A program made the position numbers and the translations under genes. Under the pieces are notes generated by a model, which saw only the letters and a list, made by a program, of their open reading frames with translations, did no database searches and had not been told where the DNA came from. DNA of 64,000 bases from Deltaproteobacteria bacterium (GTDB lineage Bacteria > Myxococcota_A > Polyangia > Polyangiales > Ga0077539): contig JAUXYJ010000055.1 of NCBI GenBank assembly GCA_030694465.1, positions 1 through 64,000 on the forward strand, read 5' to 3'. Positions 35,324 to 45,049 of this stretch are shown piece after piece; position 1 is the stretch's first letter; every line of letters begins with the position of its first letter.

Positions 35324-35827
35324 ATGAGAGTCACGATTTCGCACGAGTTTCGGACGAGCGCAGAGACCTTTTGGGAGCGCTGTTTTCTCGACGAAGAGTT
35401 TAATCGCAAGCTCTATCTCGAGTACCTGAAGTTTCCGGCGTACCAGCTTGTTGAGAGCCGGCAGGACGGCGAGAAGACCCTCCGCAAGGTGCGCGTGACG
35501 CCCAATCAAGAGGCCCCCGCGCCGATCAAGAAGCTCTTGGGAGGGGCGTTTGCCTACGTCGAAGAGGGCGTGCTCGACCGCGCCAAAAACCTCTATCACT
35601 TCAAGGTGACGCCAGGGACACTCGCAGACAAGATCCGCTCAGAGGGAGATTTTCGCTTGGAAAAAACCAGTGAAAAATCCGTTCGCCGCGTGATCGAAAT
35701 GAACATCGAGGTCAAGATCTTTGGCGTCGGAGGGGTGGCCGAGGGCTTTGTCTCCAAGAGCATGCAAGACACCTACGCACGCGCGGCCGAGTTTACGTCG
35801 CGCTACATCGCCGAGAACCATCTGTAA
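35324..35827 (+). CDS. DUF2505 (START-like) protein, paralogue 1
   Basis: The 167-residue cytoplasmic protein has the DUF2505/SRPBCC-like pattern: an N-terminal ISHEFRTSAETFWERCF, the central TLRKVRVTPN and the conserved GTLADKIRSEGDF. It is predicted to form a START-like helix-grip fold that could bind a hydrophobic ligand. The start at 35324 has CAAGGA five bases upstream. The next gene is a paralogue of similar length with matching sequence blocks, so the pair is a tandem duplication. Confidence 0.85.
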   Translation: MRVTISHEFRTSAETFWERCFLDEEFNRKLYLEYLKFPAYQLVESRQDGEKTLRKVRVTPNQEAPAPIKKLLGGAFAYVEEGVLDRAKNLYHFKVTPGTLADKIRSEGDFRLEKTSEKSVRRVIEMNIEVKIFGVGGVAEGFVSKSMQDTYARAAEFTSRYIAENHL

Positions 35828-35860
35828 CCGCAAAACCCCGCGCGAGAGGCCCCTTCGACC

Positions 35861-36370
35861 ATGACTACGTTTACCGTTCGTCACACCATCGAGTGCAACG
35901 CCGAGACCTTCTGGAAGCTCTTCTTTGACAAGACCTTCAACGAGGAGCTCTTTCGCAAGCACCTTGGTTTTTCGCAGTTCGATATCGTTGAGCACCGCGA
36001 GACTGACAGCCAGATCATTCGCAAAGTCCGCGGGACCCCAAAGGTCGATCTCCCCGGCCCGATCGCCAAGCTCATGGGCTCGAATTTTTCGTACACCGAA
36101 GAGGGCACGTTCGAGAAGAGCAGCAAGCGTTGGCGCTGGAAAATGACCCCCAGCACGCTCGCAGACAAGCTCCGCAACGAGGGCACCGTGACCCTCGAGC
36201 CCGCAGGCGAAAACAAGGTCACACGCGTCGCCGAAATCATCGCAGAGGCCAAGGTCTTTGGCCTCGGTGGCATGATCGAGTCCACCACCGAGAAGCAGCT
36301 GCGCGACGGCTGGGACAAGAGCGCGACTTTCTTCAATACCTGGATTCGCACCGGTCGCACGACCGGGTGA
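35861..36370 (+). CDS. DUF2505 (START-like) protein, paralogue 2
   Basis: A 169-residue paralogue of the preceding gene, with TIECNAETFWKLFFD, IIRKVRGTPKVDLPGPIAKL and TPSTLADKLRNEGTVTLEP in the same order. Both lack signal peptides and membrane segments. Ligand and role are unknown. The stop overlaps the GTG start of the membrane protein that follows (GTGA), suggesting they are translated together. Confidence 0.87.
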   Translation: MTTFTVRHTIECNAETFWKLFFDKTFNEELFRKHLGFSQFDIVEHRETDSQIIRKVRGTPKVDLPGPIAKLMGSNFSYTEEGTFEKSSKRWRWKMTPSTLADKLRNEGTVTLEPAGENKVTRVAEIIAEAKVFGLGGMIESTTEKQLRDGWDKSATFFNTWIRTGRTTG

Positions 36371-38082
36371 GCGCTGCGCCCTCTGTGAGCACTGACGACA
36401 CACAGCCCGTGTCTCACGACCGCGCCCATCGCGCCGCGCTGTGGGGCGGGATGCTCGCGCTGCTCACCCTCGCCGCGGTCGCCTATTGGTACGCGGTCAA
36501 CGACGTGCCCTCGGGCTCTGGGGACGAGGGCAACTGGATGAACCTCGGGTATCGACTGACCCGCGGAATGCCCATTCAATTGCCCGTCGAAGCGCGCTTT
36601 GTCACCACGCTCTTTGCGCGGATCATCGGGCTGTCCTTTGGGCTCTTTGGGGTCAGCCTCGGCGCCGCGCGGGGCGCTCTGGGCCTCTGCGTTCTCGTCG
36701 GCGCTGCGTGCGTGTTTGCCCTCTGTAGCCGCATGCGGTTGCGTGCGCTTGGGCTGGCGCTGTGCGCGCCGTTGTTGCTCCACCCGTGGACCGTGTGCTG
36801 GTCGCGCTCGGTCGTGGTGCCCTATCCGATTTCGCTGATGCTCGCGGTGCTCGGGCCGCTCGCGTGGCTCTACGCTCTGCATGATATTGACCTGCAAAAA
36901 CACAAGCAAAAGCAGACTCTTGCGCTTGTCCTCGCGGGGCAGATTTTAGTCTTCGGTCTGCACTTTTCTCCCTTCGCGCTCGTGCCCTCGGCGGTGTGTG
37001 GCCTCTGGCTCTTTGTGCACTCCGACGGGCGGCGCGCGCTGCGAACGCCGGGCCCTTGGCTCGCGCTTGCGGCCATGCTCGCCCACGCCGCACCCATCGC
37101 GGTCAACGCGTTCGCCGTGGTCGGGCAGAGCCAACGCACCGATCGTCTGCGAGACCTCTCAGAGCGGACGCGCAACCTCGCCCGCTCGCTCATGGACGGT
37201 CTCTCGGGAGAGCAAACGGTGAGGGATTATGCAGGAGATAACGCGCATGCATCTCTTGGTGTGCTCCCCTCGCGCGTGCTCGTGGTGCTGGTCCTTTGTG
37301 CGTGCATCGCGTGGCTCTTGCGTGTGCACTCGCGTCGCGCGCTGACGGGTGTGCTTGGCGCGCTCACGCGCTTTGCACCGATGTATCTCACGCTCAGCGT
37401 GCTGTTGTTTCCGTGGGTGCTCGCGCCAGCACGCGATTGGTGGCTCGCGACGATTGACTCAGAGCGCTACCTCTTTGTCATCCTGGCGCCCGCCGCGCTG
37501 CTTCTCGCGACGACCGCAGTCACCCTCCGCGCGCGCGAGGGGATCGCCCTAGTGTCTGCGCTCACGCTCTACTTTGCGCTCGGGCCTAATCTCAGAATCG
37601 CTCGGTATTTCTGGCACGGCGGAGACGTTGATCACGGCTACTTCTCGGCGCACTCTGGCGGTGGATACCGAGGCTACAAAGTCGTCGCCGGACCCCGGTC
37701 GTTGACCACCGCGGTGCTCAACGCGTGTCACCAAGAAGCTGCCGGCCGCCCCATGGTGATCTTGCTCGATGACTACGCGTTTCATCCGATCCGAGTGTTG
37801 GTCCGCGCGGCGCCCACCCACCAGCTCCGCGTGGTGTATCTCCGCGATGCCACACTGAGCGAAGGCGAGCGCGTCTGCGTCCCCGTGTGGCCCTCAGACA
37901 TGTTCGCACCGGGGCATGTCCCCGGCTCTGTGGTCACACGCAACGAACGGCTCAGGGCGATGTCCGTGGGGCTCGCTCAGAGCAGAAAAATCGCTGCGTT
38001 TTCTCAGCCCAATGGCCGCGCCCTCTTGGACGTCTTTGTGGGCCATCTGCGCGCGTCTCTTGTACCCGAGCATGGGCCCTAA
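36367..38082 (+). CDS. Polytopic GT-C-like membrane protein
   Basis: The GTG at 36367 overlaps the preceding stop; the frame is open from 36130 but the upstream part is a shadow of the DUF2505 gene. The 571-residue protein has about ten hydrophobic segments and a first extracytoplasmic loop with SGSGDEGNW, resembling the D-E catalytic motif of lipid-linked-sugar GT-C glycosyltransferases (GT39/83-like). Catalysis is inferred from this motif only. The C-terminal about 150 residues are soluble. It converges with the next gene, sharing four bases at their ends. Confidence 0.75.
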   Translation: MSAAPSVSTDDTQPVSHDRAHRAALWGGMLALLTLAAVAYWYAVNDVPSGSGDEGNWMNLGYRLTRGMPIQLPVEARFVTTLFARIIGLSFGLFGVSLGAARGALGLCVLVGAACVFALCSRMRLRALGLALCAPLLLHPWTVCWSRSVVVPYPISLMLAVLGPLAWLYALHDIDLQKHKQKQTLALVLAGQILVFGLHFSPFALVPSAVCGLWLFVHSDGRRALRTPGPWLALAAMLAHAAPIAVNAFAVVGQSQRTDRLRDLSERTRNLARSLMDGLSGEQTVRDYAGDNAHASLGVLPSRVLVVLVLCACIAWLLRVHSRRALTGVLGALTRFAPMYLTLSVLLFPWVLAPARDWWLATIDSERYLFVILAPAALLLATTAVTLRAREGIALVSALTLYFALGPNLRIARYFWHGGDVDHGYFSAHSGGGYRGYKVVAGPRSLTTAVLNACHQEAAGRPMVILLDDYAFHPIRVLVRAAPTHQLRVVYLRDATLSEGERVCVPVWPSDMFAPGHVPGSVVTRNERLRAMSVGLAQSRKIAAFSQPNGRALLDVFVGHLRASLVPEHGP

Positions 38083-39725
38083 GGCGTGCGCAAGTGCTCG
38101 ACGCGCCAGAGCTCAAAGCGGCCCTCTGCAGCCACGCGAAAGGCTCGCACGTGGGCATCGCTGCCGGGCCCAAAAGGCGTCCCGCGATAGCGCGCGCCAC
38201 GGACCACAAAGACCGCGTCGTAGTACGCCCCGTGGGTGTGCAGATTGAGCTGCGTGCCCAAGACGTACGGTGCCCAGAGCTCGCGCACCGTGAGCGTCTG
38301 TCGCGGGACCTCGGGCCGATAGGTCACACCCGTGCGCGTAAAGCCCATCGAGCTCATGCCCCCACGGGCGACCAGCCCATACGCGCTCGCGTGCAAGAGC
38401 ACAGGCAATCGAAAGCCCTCCAGGTGCGGGTCATACACGAGCGAGGCCACACGCGCGCGAGGCGGGAGCATGCGCACGAGCGTCGCGATCCCGTGGGTCT
38501 GCTGGTCAAATCGCACGAACATCACGTGTGAGTACACAAGCGAACTCAGCGCTCCGAACGCGATGATCCCTTGCGAGAGCTGCAGCCCACGTGTCCATCG
38601 TGGGTGCGCGTTGTCGCGTACGGACGCGCGCATTCGGGGCAGCAAGAGCAGCCCCAAGAGCACGAGCGGAGTGAGCCTGGGCGCGATGCTCTGCCCGCGA
38701 AACTCTGCCGGGAGAGCGAGGGCGAGCGAGACCCAGGTCAGCACCAATACACGCGGTGCATCCGCGAGCGAGGGCTGCGAGGGCGTGCGCTCGTGCCGAG
38801 TCGCGCGCGCGCCGAGCATCACGCCCAGCGCGACGATTGCAAAACACACGAGCGGAAAAATCCCGGTGACCACCAAGCCTGACGAGAGCGGAATCCACCG
38901 TAAAACATCAAGCGGATGGTGCCAGACCGTCGGTGGATGGATGCGAAACTCGTCCTCGAGTCGCTGCCCCGAGAGCCACCCACCCGCGACGAGATACGTG
39001 ACCGAGAGTGTCGCTGCCGGGAGCAGCGTCGCCCCCAGGGTGATCACGTGGCGCGCCGACCAGAGCCGCCTGCGGTGCGCCCACAGCGCGAGCACCGTCA
39101 GCGTGATAAGCGCCAGAATCGTAGGCTGAATGTGCGTGAAGAACATCGCGACCCCGAGCAGCGAGGTCAGCACCGGATATCCCACGCTCCATCGCAAGGA
39201 TGCTGTATTTTTGCTCGTCGAATGGATCCACGCGAGCACCGTCGCGAGCTGCGTAAGCATCATCGCGTGGGCCATCGTGTAGGGCGCAAAGCCCCACAGA
39301 AAATTGGCGTCGACGAGCAGCGTCGCGCCGGCGATCGCGACCCACGAGGCGCGCGAAGTCAGCCGAGCGATCGCGAGCAGCGCGAGCAGCGCGAGCAAGA
39401 GCGCAGGCGCGAGGGCGATGCGCCCGGCGAGGAGGTCATCGTGGACGAGGCGCTCGATCGCGATGTGCAGCGTTCGGTAGCCCAAATAGGGCAAGAAATG
39501 CCCGGTGAGCTGATAGTACGCGCTCGTGCCAAAGCGAGAGTCGGTGTTGTGCGCCGCGATCGCGTTCTGCGCGAGATGTTGCGGCAGATCGACCATGGGC
39601 AAGCGCTCGTGGGCGAGGGGGAGCGCAAGCACGAGCGCGCACACGAGCGCGATCACGCCATGCCGCCACCCGAGACCTTGTCGTGCTCTGTCGAAGTAGG
39701 CAGACAGCGCCGCGCGGAGCTTCAT
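38079..39725 (-). CDS. Polytopic membrane protein, putative GT-C-like
   Basis: This 548-residue protein has about nine to ten hydrophobic segments (GVIALVCALVLALPLAH; LAGRIALAPALLLALLALLA) and an early loop with PMVDLPQHLAQN. It shows no firm family signature, but is built like the preceding gene and like predicted lipid-linked-sugar transferases of myxobacteria. The two may act on a common envelope glycan. It is on the opposite strand, overlapping the neighbour's stop by four bases, and 12 bases before the kinase stop. Confidence 0.65.
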   Translation of the reverse strand: MKLRAALSAYFDRARQGLGWRHGVIALVCALVLALPLAHERLPMVDLPQHLAQNAIAAHNTDSRFGTSAYYQLTGHFLPYLGYRTLHIAIERLVHDDLLAGRIALAPALLLALLALLAIARLTSRASWVAIAGATLLVDANFLWGFAPYTMAHAMMLTQLATVLAWIHSTSKNTASLRWSVGYPVLTSLLGVAMFFTHIQPTILALITLTVLALWAHRRRLWSARHVITLGATLLPAATLSVTYLVAGGWLSGQRLEDEFRIHPPTVWHHPLDVLRWIPLSSGLVVTGIFPLVCFAIVALGVMLGARATRHERTPSQPSLADAPRVLVLTWVSLALALPAEFRGQSIAPRLTPLVLLGLLLLPRMRASVRDNAHPRWTRGLQLSQGIIAFGALSSLVYSHVMFVRFDQQTHGIATLVRMLPPRARVASLVYDPHLEGFRLPVLLHASAYGLVARGGMSSMGFTRTGVTYRPEVPRQTLTVRELWAPYVLGTQLNLHTHGAYYDAVFVVRGARYRGTPFGPGSDAHVRAFRVAAEGRFELWRVEHLRTP

Positions 39726-39737
39726 GGCGCGTGCAGA

Positions 39738-41282
39738 TCAGTGGCCAATCACACCGGCAAAGTACAGCCCGGCGCCCACCGCGAGCAGCGCAAAGATCGC
39801 CACGGTGGCCATCAGGCCGCTGTTGGACTTGCCTGCGGGCTTTGCGTCCGTGGCTGCGACGGTCGCGAGGTCCGCGGCGACCGCGGTCTCAGCCGGCGGG
39901 CTCGCTTGCTTTGTGGGCTCTTCGCTCGCTTGTTTTGCAGGCTTGGTCTTCTCGGCGGGCTTGTCCGCAGGCTCCCCCTTGGGAGCCTCTTTGCTCGCGA
40001 GCTTCGCGGGCTCTTGGATGGCCTCTGGGGCCTCGGAGGGGGGCGCCAGCGGCGAGAGATCATCCCCTTCGAGCTGTGACGCCAGGTCCGCGATCGGGCC
40101 CTCTTGCGAGAGGCTCTGCGGATCGAAGTCTTCGCCATCGAACATGCCCGAGGCCCAGTCGCTCGTGTCGACAAAGCCGCCAGGATCGAGCGGTTTAGAC
40201 CCATGCGAGACATCACTGAGGTTGATCGGGCGAGAGCCCTCCCCGTCGTCCCCTTCGGCTTCGTCCAGGGACGTAAACCGGTTGAGCTCCTCGGCGATGA
40301 GCTTATCGATGAGGTCTTGCTCGGGGCGCTTCTCTTTGATCTTGAGCAGCCGTCGCTCTTCGATGGCCTCTTTGGTGATCCGCGCGAGGTCGAAGCTGTT
40401 GACCGCCATGCGGTGTTTTGCAAGGTATTCTGCGAGGTCCTGCGCGAGCGCTTCGGCGGACTGGTAGCGCTCGGCTTTGTTCTTCGCGAGCGCCTTACGG
40501 ATGACCTCTTCGAGGTCCGCGGTGACGTCTGGGTTCTCTGCGACGAGCGACGGGATCACGGCCTGCTGCACTTGCCGCACGGTCGCCCAGTCGGTGTCTC
40601 CCAGAAACAAGCGCTTGTTGGCGATGAGCTCCCACAGCATGATCCCGACGGCGAAGATGTCTGCTTGGTGGTCGACGTGTTCGCCAAGCGCGGTCTCGGG
40701 CGCGAGATAGCTGAACTTGCCTTTGACCATGCCCTGCTCGGACTTCTCGAGCTGGGTGGTGGCCTTGGCGAGACCGAAGTCTACGATCTTTACTTCGCCA
40801 CGTTTGGACACCAACACGTTGGGCGGAGACATGTCTCGGTGAACGATGTTGAGCGAGACGCCGTCCCCGTCGGCGACGTCGTGTGCGTACTGCAATCCAT
40901 TGCAAATTTGCATCGCAATAAAGATCGCGATGGGGATCGAGAGCCCCTGGTTGCGGTTACGAAGGTGATCGACGATGGCCTTGAGGTTCACGCCATCCAC
41001 AAACTCCATCACGATGAAGTAGGTGTTCTCGACGTGACCGATATCGAAGACCTGCACGATGTTCGCGTGGTTAAGACGCGCGCAGAGCCGCGCCTCGTCC
41101 AAGAACATGCGAATGAACTTGTCGTTCGCGGCAAGGTGCGGGAGCACGCGCTTGATCGCGACGGCTTTCTTAAATCCCGCGAGGCTCTCGGCTTCGCCTC
41201 GAAAGACCTCTGCCATTCCGCCGGATTCGAGCCGCTCGATGACTCTGTATCGGTTGTGGGCTTTCGCTTCGCCTGCCACCAT
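39738..41282 (-). CDS. Hanks-type Ser/Thr kinase with HRDMSPPN loop
   Basis: The kinase domain (about 10-290) has an atypical Gly loop ESGGMAEVFRGE, VAIKR with Lys44 and DFG (168-170). Its catalytic loop is HRDMSPPN (148-155), with Ser where canonical kinases carry Lys; many myxobacterial kinases have HRDxSPxN. An acidic, Ser/Glu/Lys-rich linker of about 150 residues leads to one C-terminal helix (ATVAIFALLAVGAGLYF). It is probably a membrane-anchored kinase. The gene stands alone, with an unassigned 289-base gap upstream. Confidence 0.9.
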   Translation of the reverse strand: MVAGEAKAHNRYRVIERLESGGMAEVFRGEAESLAGFKKAVAIKRVLPHLAANDKFIRMFLDEARLCARLNHANIVQVFDIGHVENTYFIVMEFVDGVNLKAIVDHLRNRNQGLSIPIAIFIAMQICNGLQYAHDVADGDGVSLNIVHRDMSPPNVLVSKRGEVKIVDFGLAKATTQLEKSEQGMVKGKFSYLAPETALGEHVDHQADIFAVGIMLWELIANKRLFLGDTDWATVRQVQQAVIPSLVAENPDVTADLEEVIRKALAKNKAERYQSAEALAQDLAEYLAKHRMAVNSFDLARITKEAIEERRLLKIKEKRPEQDLIDKLIAEELNRFTSLDEAEGDDGEGSRPINLSDVSHGSKPLDPGGFVDTSDWASGMFDGEDFDPQSLSQEGPIADLASQLEGDDLSPLAPPSEAPEAIQEPAKLASKEAPKGEPADKPAEKTKPAKQASEEPTKQASPPAETAVAADLATVAATDAKPAGKSNSGLMATVAIFALLAVGAGLYFAGVIGH

Positions 41283-41571
41283 GGCTCGTGTATCCGTTGC
41301 TCTCGCAGCGCCCCATGAGGGAGAAGTTGTCTTGCAGAACAGCGCTCATGCAAGACCGATGGGCTGGGGTGCTGAGGGCTCTCACCATAGCATCACCTCG
41401 CCGCGCGTTGTGGGTTTCTAACGTCGCCGACACGAGATCGCACCGGGGTTTTCGCGGGACCGATGTCAATCGTCCGACAGAACGTCAGTTCTGAGGCTCA
41501 TTTGGGTCTGTGTGCGGACCTCTCGTGCGCGCTCAGGCCAGCACCCCGAAGAGCTCGATACGATCCGAAGG
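41283..41571. other. Intergenic region with GAAC-N4-GTTC hairpin
   Basis: This 289-base gap separates two minus-strand genes. It contains CAGAACGTCAGTTCTG (41478-41493), a 6-bp stem with a 4-base loop. It may be a 3'-end hairpin for the regulator gene ending at 41572, but there is no T-run. GAAC-N4-GTTC also resembles the Gram-positive LexA-box pattern. Nothing else is clear. Confidence 0.4.
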
Positions 41572-42984
<1,413 letters not shown>

Positions 42985-43098
42985 TTCGCGATGTCCTCGC
43001 GCGTGTACTTACCACCAATTGAAGCAGCGATTGTGAAGGGCTTTCGCTCGCCACGTGCGCGACGCGGTGGCGTGCGCGAGGCGAGCTAAGCTAGATCT

Positions 43099-43431
43099 TC
43101 AGGCTGCGCGAGACTTTTTCGCAGGCTTTTTTGAGCCAAAGTCTTCGTCTTCGCTGAGGCCAATGCCGAGCTCGCCGCGCTCTTCGAGCATGTGCAGCAG
43201 GTACTCGATCTTGGCGCGCTGAGCCTTTTTGGCGTCGTTGTATCCGCCCACGAAGTCCTTCACGAGCTCTTTGGCGCCCTGAAGCTTTTCGTCTGCGGCC
43301 TGCTCCTTCATGACCTCACGAATGGCAGTCTCTGCCCTGATAATCTCCGAACGCAGCCCCTCACCGTTCATGGTGATGACTTCGTCCAAGTAGCCCGTGG
43401 GCAATTTTGCGATGACTTTCTTGATGTCCAA
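43099..43431 (-). CDS. Small conserved-looking helical protein
   Basis: I prefer a TTG start at 43431 (product DIKKVIAKLPTGYL...): a GGAGG sequence (43437-43441) lies five bases upstream, whereas the ATG at 43497 lacks one. The 110-residue protein is almost entirely helical and charged (IIRAETAIREVMKEQAADEK; AKKAQRAKIEYLLHMLEE) and ends in a basic KKPAKKSRAA tail. It has no signal peptide or membrane segment. It may bind nucleic acid or act as a coiled-coil partner, but I do not recognise the family. Confidence 0.72.
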   Translation of the reverse strand: MDIKKVIAKLPTGYLDEVITMNGEGLRSEIIRAETAIREVMKEQAADEKLQGAKELVKDFVGGYNDAKKAQRAKIEYLLHMLEERGELGIGLSEDEDFGSKKPAKKSRAA

Positions 43432-43569
43432 CAGAACCTCCGAGGGCCCACTCAGAACACGACCCGAGACGGTTCGGCTACTTTTCGACAAGTGCATTCG
43501 GAGCCATGCACGGAGTTGTGTAATCTATGCGCCAAGCGTGAATTTCAAGCGCTTTGTTGGAGGTCGTAC

Positions 43570-44997
43570 ATGGGCATCGTCATCAAGAACGGAACGGTAA
43601 TTACTGCGGTCGATCAATTCGTCGCGGATGTCTTTTGCGACGACGGAAAAATCGTCGCGATCGGCCGTGACCTCGAGGTCCCCTCAGGGACCGAAGTCGT
43701 CGACGCAAGCGGTCAATACGTGTTTCCCGGCGGCATCGACGCGCACACCCACATGGAGCTCCCCTTCATGGGCACCGTGAGCGCTGATGACTTTTTTACG
43801 GGCACCGCGGCGGGCGTCGCGGGCGGCACGACCACGATCTTGGATTTCATCATCCCCAACCGCAACCAGAGCCTCTTGGACGCACGAGACTTCTGGATGA
43901 ACAACGCCAAAAAGTCCGTCGCGGACTACGGGTTTCACATGGCGGTGACCTGGTTCTCTGAGCAGGTCAAGCGCGAGATGTCTCACGTGTTTCACGAGGA
44001 CGGGATCCAGAGTTTTAAGATCTTCATGGCCTACCGCGGCGCCATCGGCGTCGACGACGTCGAGCTGATCCAGGTGCTCGATACGGCCCATGATTTGGGC
44101 GCCCTTGTCACCTCGCATTGTGAGCACGGCGACGCCGTCGTAGCCCTCCAGACGCGGCTCTTTGAGCGCGGTCACACAGAGCCTAAATGGCACGCAGCGT
44201 CCCGCCCCGCCTATCTCGAGGGCGAGGCGACCAACCGTGTGATCCAGCTCGCGCGGGCCGCGTCCGATGCACGCAATGGGCACATGGCCCACCCCCACGA
44301 AGCAGACCCGGTCTACATCGTCCATCTCACGTGCAAAGAGTCCATGGACGCGGTCTACCGTGCGCGCCACGAAGGCCAGCGCGTGCTCGTCGAGACCTGC
44401 CCGCAGTACCTGTTGCTCGAAGACAGCGTGTACGACAAGCCCGATTTCGAGGGCGCTGCGTACGTGATGTCTCCGCCCATTCGCCCCACAGGTCACCAAG
44501 AATATCTCTGGAGCGCGCTCGCCAACGGCGCCATCCAGACCGTCGCCACGGACCACTGCCCGTTTCGTCAAAGTGACCAGAAAATCGCTGGCAAAAGTGA
44601 CTTCCGAAAGATCCCCAACGGCGCCGCAGGGATCGAGAATCGCATGGCCCTGATGTGGACCTACGGGGTCGCCTCGGGCCGGATTACGCCCCAGCAGTTC
44701 GTGGACGTGTGCTCGACGCAGCCCGCAAAAATCTTTGGGCTTTACCCACGCAAAGGCTCAATCACTGTGGGCGCCGACGCAGACATCGTAGTGTACGACC
44801 CAACAGGCACCTCGACCATCTCCGCGAGCACGCATCGACACAACGTCGACCGCAGTATTTTCGAGGGCTTCGAGATCAAGGGCCGCGTCACACACACCGT
44901 CGTGCAGGGACGGCTACAGTTCAAGGACGGCGAGCTCCGCGTCGAGCGCGGCGCAGGGCGATACCTCAAGCGGAGCCCACAGGTTCGCGCACTCTGA
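43570..44997 (+). CDS. hydA: D-hydantoinase / dihydropyrimidinase
   Basis: The ATG at 43570 follows GGAGG by six bases; the frame is open from 43192 but that upstream part is a shadow. The 475-residue amidohydrolase has all metal-centre residues at canonical spacing: His59 and His61 (DAHTHME), the carboxylated Lys150 (FKIFMAYRG), His183 (SHCEHGD), His252 (VHLTCKE) and Asp328 (ATDHCPF). It should ring-open dihydropyrimidines or 5-substituted hydantoins. An NCS1 nucleobase transporter gene lies 4.2 kb downstream on the same strand. Confidence 0.93.
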   Translation: MGIVIKNGTVITAVDQFVADVFCDDGKIVAIGRDLEVPSGTEVVDASGQYVFPGGIDAHTHMELPFMGTVSADDFFTGTAAGVAGGTTTILDFIIPNRNQSLLDARDFWMNNAKKSVADYGFHMAVTWFSEQVKREMSHVFHEDGIQSFKIFMAYRGAIGVDDVELIQVLDTAHDLGALVTSHCEHGDAVVALQTRLFERGHTEPKWHAASRPAYLEGEATNRVIQLARAASDARNGHMAHPHEADPVYIVHLTCKESMDAVYRARHEGQRVLVETCPQYLLLEDSVYDKPDFEGAAYVMSPPIRPTGHQEYLWSALANGAIQTVATDHCPFRQSDQKIAGKSDFRKIPNGAAGIENRMALMWTYGVASGRITPQQFVDVCSTQPAKIFGLYPRKGSITVGADADIVVYDPTGTSTISASTHRHNVDRSIFEGFEIKGRVTHTVVQGRLQFKDGELRVERGAGRYLKRSPQVRAL

Positions 44998-45049
44998 GCT
45001 CACGCTGTGCCTCGCAATGGGTAGCCATTTGCTGATTAAGGGACCTCCG

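Noticed and set aside
35881-36909. Minus-strand frame of 342 codons opposite DUF2505 and the GT-C-like gene
   Set aside because: It is antisense to a recognisable DUF2505 gene and its low-complexity Arg/Glu/Gln content is typical of shadow frames.
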